A stretch of 64,000 bases of DNA from an uncultured Oscillospiraceae bacterium (GTDB lineage: Bacteria > Bacillota > Clostridia > Oscillospirales > Oscillospiraceae), in the NCBI GenBank assembly GCA_934597175.1, contig CAKTQR010000005.1, positions 1-64,000 of the forward strand. Reading direction: 5' to 3'. Positions within the stretch are counted from its first letter, which is position 1; each line of letters opens with the position of its first letter. A program made the position numbers and the translations under genes. The notes beneath the pieces are model-generated. The model ran no database searches. It was not told the DNA's origin and worked only from the letters and a program-made list of their open reading frames with translations. Positions 32,345 through 41,927 of the stretch are shown in pieces.

Positions 32345-33397
32345 TTACACCAATTTCCGCAGCAGCGGGATTTTTGACATTAGCCATGAGACCAAGAGCG
32401 ATGCCGAAAAAACTCCGACGGACGATATCAAAACAGCCAGTACGGGCTGACAATAGTCGGGCTTAACATTCAAAATGTGATAGACAAGTGAAATGAAAAA
32501 CACATGCGTTAAGTAAATTCCAAATGTGCGTTGCCCAAGAAAGCACAGTGCCCGTGAGCCTGAGTCAGAAACACGAAGATTCTGCGCCAGGGTAAATGCT
32601 GCCGCAGCGATCAAGCCGGAAAACACGCCCAAAGGAAGCTCAAAAGCGGCTGATTGCATTTTGAAAATAGACAACGCCAGCAGTTTTCCGCCGACGATTG
32701 CGCAAACAGAAACGAGCGCCAGAACATAGCAGAAGCTCTTTGCTTTGCCTTCAAGCGGATATGCCGTCAAATAGTATCCCAGCAGAAAATAGCCGCCATA
32801 ACCTGCAATTACAAACGGCGAATACGGGAGAAGGTCGCTGCTAAACCCGATCTCGGCAGAAAAAGCATTTATTTGCCCGATGAGCAGCGAGAAAACGCCC
32901 CACATGATCAGTGCATATTCCAGCTGCCGTTTCGATGCATGACAGGTTATCAGCCGGAAAAGCGGTACGGCGATATAAAGCATGACCAGCGTATAAAGAA
33001 ACCACAGGTGGTAACCGGTGTTCCCGGTAATGATTCCGTACAGCGCAACGGGGATACTTTTTATCGAAACCGTTCCATAAAGATATTGATCAAGCAGAGA
33101 GTAAAAAAGCCCCCATACAATAATGCAAATTACGATGCGGAGGATGTTCTTTTTATATAGCTTCTTTATAGAAAGCTCCCTATTTGGATTAAGGAACAAT
33201 GCGCCGCTGACCATGAAGAATACAGGGACAGCCCAGCGTGAAACGCTGTTGATAAGCCAATTGGCGCTCCAAGCAGGCGTGGAGGGCTCGCATAGGCGAA
33301 GCCCAACGCTTGTGATGTGAATAATTATCACAAAAAATATCGACACACAACGGAGAATATCATAATAATAGATTCTTTTGTTGTTCATATCACTCAT
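32345..33397 (-). CDS. Membrane acyltransferase (acyltransferase 3 family)
   Basis: A 350-residue protein with about ten membrane segments and the family start YYYDILRCVSIFFVIIIHI, where the histidine is catalytic. Such enzymes O-acetylate sugars of surface polysaccharides. The start at 33397 overlaps the preceding gene by eight bases; ATG 33388 (MNNKRIYYYD) is equally possible. It is one of two such genes in this operon (the other is at 40962-41927), suggesting two sites of acylation. Confidence 0.88.
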   Translation of the reverse strand: MSDMNNKRIYYYDILRCVSIFFVIIIHITSVGLRLCEPSTPAWSANWLINSVSRWAVPVFFMVSGALFLNPNRELSIKKLYKKNILRIVICIIVWGLFYSLLDQYLYGTVSIKSIPVALYGIITGNTGYHLWFLYTLVMLYIAVPLFRLITCHASKRQLEYALIMWGVFSLLIGQINAFSAEIGFSSDLLPYSPFVIAGYGGYFLLGYYLTAYPLEGKAKSFCYVLALVSVCAIVGGKLLALSIFKMQSAAFELPLGVFSGLIAAAAFTLAQNLRVSDSGSRALCFLGQRTFGIYLTHVFFISLVYHILNVKPDYCQPVLAVLISSVGVFSASLLVSWLMSKIPLLRKLV

Positions 33398-34571
33398 CCA
33401 TCAACTCATAAAACTTTTCGATTTCTTCGACATTGCCTTTTTTCTCGCTCTCCTGATAGTGCTTGATGTGTCGGTAGAGCTCGGGATCTTCAGCCAGACG
33501 AATGATGCCGTCGGCAACGGCTTGGGCGTTCATATCAACCACAAGCCCGTTTTCGCCGTCGACCATCTGTGCATACACAACATCAAAATTCGTGGTCACA
33601 CAGGGGATATTCAGCATGCGGGCTTCCGCAAGGGTCAGGCAATAGCCCTCAAACTTCGAGGTCTGCACATAGATATCCGCCGCTTTCATGTAGGGGTAGG
33701 GGTTTGCCTTAGCGCCCAGCATCGTAAAGCAGTCTTCAATATCGTATCGAGCAATGTCTTTTTTTATCGAGTCTCTGTCGCCATCGCCGACAACATACCA
33801 ATGAAAATCAAATCCCCGTTCTTTGAGCAGATAAGCCGCTTCTGCGGCGATATCATAGCCTTTCTGAGGCACAAGGCGGCCTACCGTTACCAGCGTCAGA
33901 CCGTGCCGGTCGGGCAATGAGCAGGGAGCATCGGACATGGCGAGGATAGTTGCGGGGTTGTTGATGTCATATGTTGTTAAAATTTTCGACGCATACTCGG
34001 GAAATACATCTTTCAGCATCAGGCAAAGCTTGTCCGAGACGCAAACTATTTTCGAATAAACAGCGTAGTATTTGCGGTCAAAGTCTTTATCGTGACCAAC
34101 ATTTTTATAATCGGCATTGACCCACGCAAACTTTTTCTGCGCCTTGACCTTTTCCGCCACAAAATGCGTCGGCGTGCCCTGACCCCATGCGATTGCAATG
34201 TCGTACTGCTCGGGCAGCGGGTCATATGCCGCAGCGGAATATTTCCAATAAGCCTGTGCATCGTGCAGCGGGCGACCGGCTGTTGCGTTTTTACGCAAAT
34301 AAAGGGCTGTACGCAGCCGTGCGTTTATGCGCCGAAAATCAAACGACGCAAGCTGCCCGGCCAAGCTCTGCCCGCAAAATTCGGAGAAGTCCAATTGCTC
34401 ACGAATATGCACCTCCGGCGGCAGCAGCTCCTCAAACATTCCGCCACGCCGAAACATTTGCAGCGTCACATCATATTTTTCGTAATCCAGCAGCGACAAA
34501 AGCGAAAGCAGACTTTTTTCAGCGCCGCCGCAGCCCATGGAATTGATAACAAACAGAACGCTCTTTTTCAT
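33390..34571 (-). CDS. Family 4 glycosyltransferase
   Basis: A 393-residue GT-B enzyme beginning VLFVINSMGCGGAEKSLLSL. The C-terminal half has the donor-binding TVGRLVPQKGYDIAAEA and NPYPYMKAADIYVQTSKFEG with the conserved ExxxLTLAEA region. A retaining glycosyltransferase of the polysaccharide pathway. It closely resembles the gene at 36361-37545 in layout and motifs, suggesting an old duplication. It overlaps the preceding pyruvyl transferase by four bases (ATGA). Confidence 0.9.
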   Translation of the reverse strand: MKKSVLFVINSMGCGGAEKSLLSLLSLLDYEKYDVTLQMFRRGGMFEELLPPEVHIREQLDFSEFCGQSLAGQLASFDFRRINARLRTALYLRKNATAGRPLHDAQAYWKYSAAAYDPLPEQYDIAIAWGQGTPTHFVAEKVKAQKKFAWVNADYKNVGHDKDFDRKYYAVYSKIVCVSDKLCLMLKDVFPEYASKILTTYDINNPATILAMSDAPCSLPDRHGLTLVTVGRLVPQKGYDIAAEAAYLLKERGFDFHWYVVGDGDRDSIKKDIARYDIEDCFTMLGAKANPYPYMKAADIYVQTSKFEGYCLTLAEARMLNIPCVTTNFDVVYAQMVDGENGLVVDMNAQAVADGIIRLAEDPELYRHIKHYQESEKKGNVEEIEKFYELMDE

Positions 34572-35665
34572 CTCTCTCCACTCCTCAGTACCTTGTCAAG
34601 ATACGCTTTCGAGCGGGTGATCTCGCCCGACAGGCGGCTTGCCGCCGCTGCCCAATCGGTGCTGAGCGCAGGCTCTGCATCCGCCGACACCATGTGGTCG
34701 GACAGACCGAGCAGGGCAGTGAGGTCCCGCATGCGGGTGTTTATCTTCTCCGTGCGCTCCACAACGGCAAACTCCCTTTCGAAAATCACAGAGAACGCCG
34801 TCGCATGAAACGAGTTGGACAGAACAAACGCCGCACCCCGTATCAGCCCGAGAAAAGCCTCCGGTCCGCACAGCGAAAAGCAGCGCTCGGCATACGGAAG
34901 GTCAAAAATCGAATATATCGCCCAGCCGTGCTCGGCGGCGAGCCGCTCCGCCAGCTTGCGGATAGCGGCGCTGTTGTCAAAGTCGTACACCAAAAGGTAC
35001 GGCTTCTTGCACTCCGCCGGCGTTTCCACCATCACCTCCCACTGCTCACGGTCGAGCAGAAACACGGGGTCGAGGACGGTCACTGCGCCCGTTATCCCCA
35101 GCGCCTCAAGTACGCCGAGGCCCGAGCTTTCCCGAACGGCGATATGGTCGAGCCTTTGCAGATACTGCGCCGTGACCTTGCGCAGCTCCTGCGGGAATTC
35201 GTCCACGGCAAAGCTTGCGGCATAGGACGCACGGACGCCCTGCCGGACAAAGTCCAGATAAAACGCAGGGTCTTTCCCGTTGGGAAACAGCGGATTCCAG
35301 ATCTGGTCGCTTCCTGCTAGGTAAACATCGGCCTCGGGCGGGTCGGCTTTGAGCTCATCGTTCGAGGCGTAGCGCTTCGTCAGGTCGAGGTGCTTGGCGG
35401 TGAAGTCGTCAAACGCCCTCTTGCGGGGCAGCAGGTGCAGCCTGCCCGGCAGCTTCGCCAAAAGATACGCCTGTCTTAAAAGCGGCTTGTCGTACTTGGG
35501 GTTGCCGACGATGTCCAGCCGGTAATGCTTCGAAAGATAGTCCGGCTTGTAGTCGATGATCTTGACATCGTGCCCAAGTGATTTTAAATATGCTTGCAGC
35601 GCATAAGCCTGCAAGGACGCCCCGACATTGTACACATCGTGGCATGTTATCGTACAAATTTTCAT
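34568..35665 (-). CDS. Polysaccharide pyruvyl transferase family protein
   Basis: A 365-residue GT-B-like protein with the family features ITCHDVYNVGASLQAYALQA at the start, LAGSDQIWNP near residue 117 and VLSNSFHATAFSVIF near 283. Relatives such as CsaB and WcaK add ketal-linked pyruvate to sugars and so give the polymer negative charge. A second, frameshifted member lies at 37549-38534. It overlaps the next gene by four bases. Confidence 0.88.
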   Translation of the reverse strand: MKICTITCHDVYNVGASLQAYALQAYLKSLGHDVKIIDYKPDYLSKHYRLDIVGNPKYDKPLLRQAYLLAKLPGRLHLLPRKRAFDDFTAKHLDLTKRYASNDELKADPPEADVYLAGSDQIWNPLFPNGKDPAFYLDFVRQGVRASYAASFAVDEFPQELRKVTAQYLQRLDHIAVRESSGLGVLEALGITGAVTVLDPVFLLDREQWEVMVETPAECKKPYLLVYDFDNSAAIRKLAERLAAEHGWAIYSIFDLPYAERCFSLCGPEAFLGLIRGAAFVLSNSFHATAFSVIFEREFAVVERTEKINTRMRDLTALLGLSDHMVSADAEPALSTDWAAAASRLSGEITRSKAYLDKVLRSGER

Positions 35666-35673
35666 AGCTTGAC

Positions 35674-36357
35674 CTATTTCACCATCCGGCGCACGAGGCG
35701 GCCGAGCTTTGTTTTCAGCTGCGCATGCTTCGGCAGCCAGCTCATCGAGTACCAGTGGATCGAATATGTGTTCTCCGTTTTGTTCAGTCTGCCGGTGGTG
35801 CTGTCGAGCGGGTTGAAGTAATCCGCCGGGTAGACATGCATCCCCGCCACGACCTGCTCCTGCCCGTTGCGCACGAGCCCGAAGCGCTCCAGCACATCGC
35901 TGTTCAGGTGCGGGCAGCCCACGGCGTTCACGCTGCCGTCGGCGTTGGTGAAGTGCAGCTTCCCGTACTCCTCGATCATGGCCTGCACAACGGGGTGCTG
36001 CGGCACGGCCGCCATGACCTGACCGCTGTTGACAAAGCAGTTGTTTTCAAAGCCGATGAAGCCCTCGTCATCCAGTAGCGGCGAGATATCCCGCACGACC
36101 TCGACATCGGTGTCAAAGTACACGCCGCCGTATTTTTCGAGCACGATCAGGCGCATGACATCCGACACGAAGGCGTATTTTTTTGCGGCATATGCCTCCG
36201 CCATGAAGGGCATGGCGAGGTAGTCGCAGTTATCCTCGTTCCACTCCCGGATCTCAAAATCCGGGCAGAACTTTTGCCAGCTGGCAATGCACTTTTTCGC
36301 CAGCTCCGGCTTTTCACCACGGCCAAACCAGCAGTAGTGGATGATCTTCGGGATCAT
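35674..36357 (-). CDS. Family 32-type glycosyltransferase (DXD sugar-binding)
   Basis: A 227-residue protein starting MIPKIIHYCWFGRGEKPEL, with the core SDVMRLIVLEKYGGVYFDTD where DTD binds the metal-nucleotide sugar. These short enzymes are common in capsule clusters and transfer mannose or related sugars. The start follows the GT4 gene upstream by three bases, so coupling is likely. The donor is unknown. Confidence 0.9.
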   Translation of the reverse strand: MIPKIIHYCWFGRGEKPELAKKCIASWQKFCPDFEIREWNEDNCDYLAMPFMAEAYAAKKYAFVSDVMRLIVLEKYGGVYFDTDVEVVRDISPLLDDEGFIGFENNCFVNSGQVMAAVPQHPVVQAMIEEYGKLHFTNADGSVNAVGCPHLNSDVLERFGLVRNGQEQVVAGMHVYPADYFNPLDSTTGRLNKTENTYSIHWYSMSWLPKHAQLKTKLGRLVRRMVK

Positions 36358-36360
36358 AGG

Positions 36361-37545
36361 TCAATCCTCCATCAGCGCATAGATCTTCTCGACCTCGGCG
36401 CTGTTCGTATAGTCTCGTGTTTCGCAGTTGTCCGAAAGCTGCCGCATCCGCACGGGGTCACGCAGCAGGGCGGCGATACCGGCGGCACAGCCTGCGTTGT
36501 CCATGGGGACGATCACGCCGTCCACACCGTCGTCAAGCTGGCTGGCGGAGGTGGCGTAGCTCGTTATGACGACGGGCTTGCCCAGCAGCTGCGCCTCACG
36601 CACGGTGACCGCCTTGCCCTCGTAGCGGGACGGCTGCACATACAGATCGCAGGCACGCATGTAGGGGTAGGGGTTGTCCTTTTTGCCGAGGATGACGACT
36701 CGCTCCTGCATCCCGGCCTCGTCGATCCTGCGGCGGATCAGCGCCTCGTCGCCGCCGTAGCCGATGAGATACCACTTCACATCAAGCCCGTCCTCGACCA
36801 ATCGGCGGCAGATATCCGGCACATTGTCGAAGTTTTTTGCGTCGCAGAAGCGCCCGACGGAGAGCAGCGTCCTGCCCGTGCCGGTCGGCATATCCTCCTG
36901 CGGCTGCTGCACCTGCCTGCGGATAAGCTCCCTCGGCAGGATGTTTTCGATTACCAGCGAATGGGACTCGTTTAAATACGGGTGGGCTTCGTCAAAAGCG
37001 TTTTTGCAGTTTTCGGAGACATTGACAACATAGTCGGACATTCCCCACATCTCTTTTTCTATGTCATCGCAAAACCGGATGCGGGAGGCGTCGGTGTGAA
37101 ACCACGCAAGCTTGACTTTTGCGGTCACTTTTTCTCCGATGATGTAATGCGGGTCATTGAAGCTGATAGCCAAATCATACTCGCCGGGGATGCTCGGAAG
37201 GTGCGGCACACACAGCTTGTGATAATACTGCTTGTAGTTGTGCGGCAAATGCAGTGCCCCGGAAGACAGCGACGATCGTGCTCTGGCGTAGCAGCGCAAA
37301 AGTGCAGTTTGAATATTTCCGTTGCGCATATTAGCAGAAATCGGCTGTGTAAGTGCCTTGTAGCTTGGGATCTCCGGAAGCAGATTGACATGATCGTTTA
37401 TCAGAGGCATAAGCTCGCCGGAGTGATTCAGCAGAAACAAGTCCACTGCATACTTGCTGTAGTCTATGGTATCAAGAAGCCCCAGCAAGCTGCTTTCCGC
37501 CCCGCCAAGCTCCATGTTGAAATGGATGATAAGAATGTGTTTCAT
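36361..37545 (-). CDS. Family 4 glycosyltransferase
   Basis: A 394-residue GT-B enzyme beginning ILIIHFNMELGGAESSLLGL, with donor-site segments SVGRFCDAKNFDNVPDICRR and NPYPYMRACDLYVQPSRYEG and a conserved VREAQLLGKPVV helix. It closely resembles the protein at 33390-34571, including the same Gly-Ala-Glu N-terminal loop and C-terminal EKIYALMED. It transfers a sugar in repeat-unit assembly; the donor is not predictable. Confidence 0.9.
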   Translation of the reverse strand: MKHILIIHFNMELGGAESSLLGLLDTIDYSKYAVDLFLLNHSGELMPLINDHVNLLPEIPSYKALTQPISANMRNGNIQTALLRCYARARSSLSSGALHLPHNYKQYYHKLCVPHLPSIPGEYDLAISFNDPHYIIGEKVTAKVKLAWFHTDASRIRFCDDIEKEMWGMSDYVVNVSENCKNAFDEAHPYLNESHSLVIENILPRELIRRQVQQPQEDMPTGTGRTLLSVGRFCDAKNFDNVPDICRRLVEDGLDVKWYLIGYGGDEALIRRRIDEAGMQERVVILGKKDNPYPYMRACDLYVQPSRYEGKAVTVREAQLLGKPVVITSYATSASQLDDGVDGVIVPMDNAGCAAGIAALLRDPVRMRQLSDNCETRDYTNSAEVEKIYALMED

Positions 37546-37548
37546 TAT

Positions 37549-38534
37549 TTAATCAAACTGTGCTTTCCACTCCTCTACTGCTGAGAAATCAACACTTACC
37601 TCAGTAGCAAATTCAGAGTTGATCTTTTCTTCAAGCTGCACATCAAGACTGCCTCTTGATATACAGTTGTTAGCAACGCTGCTCTGCATAGCAGTCATTC
37701 GCTCATCAAGTGTGACGATTATACACCGTGCTTTGTGGCGCATTGCAAACACGCCTCCATGAAACCGAGTGCCAACATAATCGAGCTCCGTGTCAGAATC
37801 CAGCAGCTCTTCGTAGCTGCAAATATGGGGGGTAGCAGGGTTATACCTTCACCCGTGTCAATCGACAGTAGATATTCTCTGTCGTAAATGCCCTGAGGCA
37901 TAAAAAACACATTCTCGTAATTATTACGAACAATATCGATTAGTTGCTTATCCCTTTGAGGATCTTTGTTATAGTCGGTTAATGAAACTACGGCTGCATC
38001 ACCTTTTTTGCGGTGGATTTCACTGCAAAAGTCAGGCGTTAGTTTCCATAGTGTGAGACATCCTGTATTTAAAGCCTTAAATCCCAGCTCGTTGAGTGAT
38101 TCTTTCGCTTGCTCCGTGCGAACACTATGGATATACTCCTTGCTTAACACTTTTTGATACACGGCTTTCGTGTAGGTAGATGATAGCCCGCCATTCAAAA
38201 AGGTCGTACCACCGACACCCACAAGAATTGAATCCTGAAATGGCTTGCAGGTCAGCAAGCTTAAGTCCCATTGGTTAGTCCGGTGCATCAAATTAGGCGA
38301 AAGCAAATTTGTTCCGCAGACAAACTTATACTTTGAACGAGCAATTTCACTCGCAGAATCCGGCAAGCAGCCAATGGTTTGCATCGCAGAAAAGCTTCTA
38401 AGATGCGTGGGCGCAGTCATCACAAAATACTTTTTCAAAAGGCTTTGCATCTCTTCACGAAAGCAACGCATGATGATCTCGTCGCCAAGATTCGTTGTTC
38501 CAACAGAAGTGTCAAGCAGAGTTACTGTCTCCAT
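37549..38534 (-). pseudogene. Polysaccharide pyruvyl transferase family gene with a G-tract frameshift
   Basis: Two frames together encode one 328-residue pyruvyl transferase-family protein. The first frame (from 38534) runs through LGDEIIMRCF and FFMPQGIYDREYL to TLLPP. The second continues with SYEELLDSDTELDYVGTRFH and ends SAVEEWKAQFD. The break lies in a run of six G (37827-37832, six C on the coding strand); a seventh would restore the frame. In the present form the product loses the conserved TRFHG segment. This could be a sequencing error, a decayed gene or slipped-strand phase variation. Confidence 0.8.
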
Positions 38535-38550
38535 ATTTGCAATCTCCCAA

Positions 38551-39468
38551 TTAAAGATTTCTATATCGCCAGTTTATTAGTTTTACATACCATTTACTGC
38601 TGTCTTTTATCGGCTGCGCTCCGGCCCACGGCGTTTTCTCCACAGCATCCCAGTACAGCTTCTTCAAAGGATGGCAGCAGTTCCGCACCCAAGGCCGACT
38701 GGTAAAGCTGGGGGTATAGTGAAGCACGGTCGGATGCGCTTTTGCCTGTGCGATCTCGTCCTCGTCGTAAAACGGGCTTTCTTCGTGAAAATAGTTCAAT
38801 ATCCGGGTGCTATCCATCATGTAGTGTATCGTCATGACATTGAATTTAAGCGGGAGAATGGAAGCGTCCCGGTGAAAAATGCCGTTAAGCACACCTTGGT
38901 CGTGGTGAGTGACGCTGCCGTGATGCTGCGCAATAAAATCAAGACATGCTTGCTCTATATTGGAGCTCCGCCACTTGTCAAGGTCGATCAAGAGCAGCCC
39001 AGAATTAAAATACTTTTCTGAAAACTGCGTCCCCACATTTTCTTTAGTTTCCCGACTGACTGTGTCCTGTACAGCCGCAACCGTACATCCGTGCATATCC
39101 CAGTTCCAAAGCCCATTTATGCTGTCACAGATGATCATGTCACAGTCCAGATATAAGCAGCGTGATGCGCTCTCCGGCAGCATGCTTCCTATAAACAGGC
39201 GACCGTATGAGCTTAGCGAAATAGGCCACTGCATGTTCAGTGTCAGCTTCTCGCTCCACTTCGAGAAATCTATCCATTGAAGCTGAGAAAGCGGAAACTG
39301 TTCAACGATTTGCCGGAGCTTTTCCTTGCTGTCGGCGGAAATGCCGTTATCGATCACATAAATGATGATCGCAGTGTCGGCATTGTGAGAAAGCAGCGAG
39401 TAGATCGATGCCCCCATATGCTGTGCGTAGTTGTCGTCGCTGGAGTATACAATGTGCATCGGCTGCAT
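38551..39468 (-). CDS. Family 8 glycosyltransferase
   Basis: A 305-residue retaining GT-A enzyme. The start HIVYSSDDNYAQHMGASIYS, the metal-binding DCD in RCLYLDCDMI and FNSGLLLIDLDKWR are characteristic, as is the HHDQGVLNGIF acceptor helix. Family 8 enzymes usually transfer galactose or glucose. It lies 16 bases before the frameshifted pyruvyl transferase gene in the same transcript. Confidence 0.92.
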   Translation of the reverse strand: MQPMHIVYSSDDNYAQHMGASIYSLLSHNADTAIIIYVIDNGISADSKEKLRQIVEQFPLSQLQWIDFSKWSEKLTLNMQWPISLSSYGRLFIGSMLPESASRCLYLDCDMIICDSINGLWNWDMHGCTVAAVQDTVSRETKENVGTQFSEKYFNSGLLLIDLDKWRSSNIEQACLDFIAQHHGSVTHHDQGVLNGIFHRDASILPLKFNVMTIHYMMDSTRILNYFHEESPFYDEDEIAQAKAHPTVLHYTPSFTSRPWVRNCCHPLKKLYWDAVEKTPWAGAQPIKDSSKWYVKLINWRYRNL

Positions 39469-40350
39469 TTAGTCTCCCGCCTTTCTCCTGATATACCCCG
39501 TCAGCATCCGGCCGGCGGGGGTGCACAGTACCGTCAAGAGCTTCTTCGGGGACTGCGCAATATAGTCCCGGTTACCGGCGAGCTGACTGCTGGAGCAGTA
39601 GTGGATGGTGTTCTTAAGGCGGTAGCCGCAGGTCAAGCCGGGGGCATCCATGATCGCCCGCCGAAGTGCTGCAAAGCTGCAAGGGCTGTTGAGATACTGC
39701 TTCCAGATATTCGCCGTCATGCCGTCCGGCTGATATTCCACCAAGCAAAAGCACTGGTTGACCGGATGAAAACGGTACTGTTTTGACAGTTTAATTATCA
39801 AATAATGCGGGTTGAAGTTCTTCTCACCCTTATACACCGGCATCGGAGCTACCGAGCGCAGCAGATCGTTACGCACGACATATTTTTTGTCTCCCATCCC
39901 GGGAACACACAGCAGGGAAGCTGCATTTATCAGCTCGTCCTCCGGCAGCATTTTGCCGATCAGGTTTCCGTCCTGATCAAAGTCAAGACCGACCATTCCG
40001 GCCGCACCCGTATCCTTGACTTTCTGCCACTCGTCAAGGATGCGCTCGATTGCGTCCTCGGGCATGGAATCGTCCGAATCGATGCAGACCGACAGCTCCG
40101 TTTCCATGTTGGCAATGGCGGCGTTATAGCCCGTGTGCAGCCCGCCGTTTTCCTTGTAGATATAGCGAATGGGATAGCCGTTCTCCTGCTCCTGCCAACC
40201 GGCGACAAGTTCTTTCGTGTTATCCGTTGAGCCGTCGTCTATGATCAGCCACTCAAAGTCCTTGCGTGTCTGACGGTTGAGGCTCTCATAACACTTGGGC
40301 AAGATGTAAGCTCGGTTATATGTCGGTGTAAAAACAGTTATCTTCTTCAT
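39469..40350 (-). CDS. Family 2 glycosyltransferase
   Basis: A 293-residue GT-A enzyme with TVFTPTYNRAYILPKCYESL, the DDGS nucleotide-binding motif, ENGGLHTGYNAAI and DSDD for the metal. The C-terminal half (NPHYLIIKLSKQYRFHPVNQ) fits a common firmicute capsule family. Its stop lies directly before the start of the family 8 gene, so they are co-translated. Confidence 0.9.
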   Translation of the reverse strand: MKKITVFTPTYNRAYILPKCYESLNRQTRKDFEWLIIDDGSTDNTKELVAGWQEQENGYPIRYIYKENGGLHTGYNAAIANMETELSVCIDSDDSMPEDAIERILDEWQKVKDTGAAGMVGLDFDQDGNLIGKMLPEDELINAASLLCVPGMGDKKYVVRNDLLRSVAPMPVYKGEKNFNPHYLIIKLSKQYRFHPVNQCFCLVEYQPDGMTANIWKQYLNSPCSFAALRRAIMDAPGLTCGYRLKNTIHYCSSSQLAGNRDYIAQSPKKLLTVLCTPAGRMLTGYIRRKAGD

Positions 40351-40369
40351 TGCTGCAATTTATCCTTAT

Positions 40370-40912
40370 TTATTCGATAAAGGCGATCTTTCCGTCCGTG
40401 GCGGCGAGAAGCTCGTTCTTTTTGTCTTCGTCAAGACCATAACCCATGCGGTAATCATCTCCGAAAGTGTTCGTTTCACCCATCTGCGCACGGAAGCGCT
40501 CAACATATTCGTCCACGCTGCAAATTACCCTTGCGGGGACACCGGCAACGACTGTTCCGGAAGGCACATTATGCGTAACAACACTGCCCGCACCTATAAC
40601 GGCGTGGTCGCCGATGGTAACGCCGGGCAAGATCGTCGTATTAGCCCCAATAAAAACATGGTCACCGATATGCACCTGCCCGATCTTGGTGTATCCAAGG
40701 GTCTTCTTTGTGCTGGCGTCGTGTGCCATGACCGTCACACGGATGCTCATTGTCACATCGTTGCCGATCGAGATCAGAAAACAGTGCGTCGGGTCAAGAA
40801 AACAGCCCTGCTGACGATTAAAGTTCTTGCCGACTTTCATGCCTCGGCCTATCAGTGTCTCAGTCGGAACTTCACGATTGAGCAGCATTACAAATTTTTT
40901 TGGAAAACTCAT
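40370..40912 (-). CDS. Hexapeptide-repeat O-acetyltransferase
   Basis: A 180-residue left-handed beta-helix enzyme. Hexapeptide repeats are visible in [20 protein letters not shown] and [20 protein letters not shown], and AHDAS carries the usual catalytic histidine loop. It should O- or N-acetylate a sugar from acetyl-CoA. The start at 40912 has TTGGAGG seven bases upstream and overlaps the TGA of a 3' remnant of a GT4 gene (40912-40964), which points to an earlier gene order without the acyltransferase in between. Confidence 0.9.
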   Translation of the reverse strand: MSFPKKFVMLLNREVPTETLIGRGMKVGKNFNRQQGCFLDPTHCFLISIGNDVTMSIRVTVMAHDASTKKTLGYTKIGQVHIGDHVFIGANTTILPGVTIGDHAVIGAGSVVTHNVPSGTVVAGVPARVICSVDEYVERFRAQMGETNTFGDDYRMGYGLDEDKKNELLAATDGKIAFIE

Positions 40913-40926
40913 TTTATTGCCTCCAA

Positions 40927-40962
40927 ATAAAACTCCTGTAGTTTTACCGCCTCGGCGGTGAT
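40927..40962 (-). repeat. 36-bp direct repeat, remnant of a GT4 3' end
   Basis: These 36 bases are identical to 41954-41989 inside the GT4 gene, exactly 1027 bases away. Read on the minus strand the remnant continues to a stop at the start of the acetyltransferase gene and encodes [17 protein letters not shown], a GT4-like C-terminus. Confidence 0.9.
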
Positions 40963-41927
40963 CAGCCAAACGAAGCTTTTTTGGTCAGAATATTCGATAG
41001 AAAGTGCACCAGTTCTGCGAGGGCGACCGACAGGGCAAAGGCTACCAATACGCTTTGCCAATAATGCGGCAGGGCGATTTTCAGCGGTCCGGTCAGAAAT
41101 ATGTAGTGCACAAGATAAAATTCATAAGTTCTTTTACTTAAACCGGCGGTGCATAGTTTTACCGTGCTGCTTGCTGCACCGTCAAACCGTTTTCCGAGCT
41201 GGAACAGGAAAATAATAATCGGCAGTGCAAGACCCAGAGCACAAATTTCCGTTGCAACGGAATTGTAAAACGGAGTTCCGTCGAAAAAGTGGCGGAACGC
41301 CAAGCGACAGCAGCAAAAAAACAGCGCAATCCCGAGAAGTGCGGCATAGCTGCGTTTTTTGCGAAGAAAATACGGCAAAACATAGAAGCCGACGGCGTAG
41401 CTCAAAAGCGAGCCCAGCAGCGTGCACCAGATGGGCGCTGCGGTATATGCCAGCAGCATGCAAACGGCAAGCCAGATCAGCCCGAGCACGATGATGCCAC
41501 GCTTGTCAGGTCGAGCGAGCTTTTGGAGCGCCGGTGTTATAAGGTAACAAACCAGCAGATGCGTCAAAAACCACAGCTGACCGCAGCCGGGAATGTAGTT
41601 CTGCGAAAGTCCGCATATCGGAACAATGGTTTGCCACCATTCAGACATATTAATGGAGTACCCGGCGACGAGATAAACAACAGCCAAGATGGCGATAAAT
41701 ATATAGAGCGGGAGCAGAAGGCGCTTCAGCTTCTTTCCATACCAGCTTGGTATATTCTGGGGGGGTAGTTTGAGCCCGTGCAGGTATCCTGACAGGATGA
41801 AGAATATCGGAACGCCAATGCAGAAAAATTGTCCCAATACACCTCCGATGAAAGTGCCGGATTCGTTGCAGGCGTGACAAAGAAAAATAAAAGCAGCGCC
41901 GCAAATTCGAACGATATCTATTGACAT
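40962..41927 (-). CDS. Membrane acyltransferase (acyltransferase 3 family), recently inserted
   Basis: A 321-residue protein with about ten membrane segments. The start [20 protein letters not shown] keeps the catalytic histidine, and [14 protein letters not shown] is typical. It probably acylates a sugar on the outer or inner membrane face. Its stop codon uses the last base of the first copy of a 36-bp direct repeat, and the second copy lies in the 3' end of the GT4 gene upstream. This gene was therefore added later between GT4 and the hexapeptide acetyltransferase. It overlaps the GT4 gene by ten bases. Confidence 0.88.
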   Translation of the reverse strand: MSIDIVRICGAAFIFLCHACNESGTFIGGVLGQFFCIGVPIFFILSGYLHGLKLPPQNIPSWYGKKLKRLLLPLYIFIAILAVVYLVAGYSINMSEWWQTIVPICGLSQNYIPGCGQLWFLTHLLVCYLITPALQKLARPDKRGIIVLGLIWLAVCMLLAYTAAPIWCTLLGSLLSYAVGFYVLPYFLRKKRSYAALLGIALFFCCCRLAFRHFFDGTPFYNSVATEICALGLALPIIIFLFQLGKRFDGAASSTVKLCTAGLSKRTYEFYLVHYIFLTGPLKIALPHYWQSVLVAFALSVALAELVHFLSNILTKKASFG

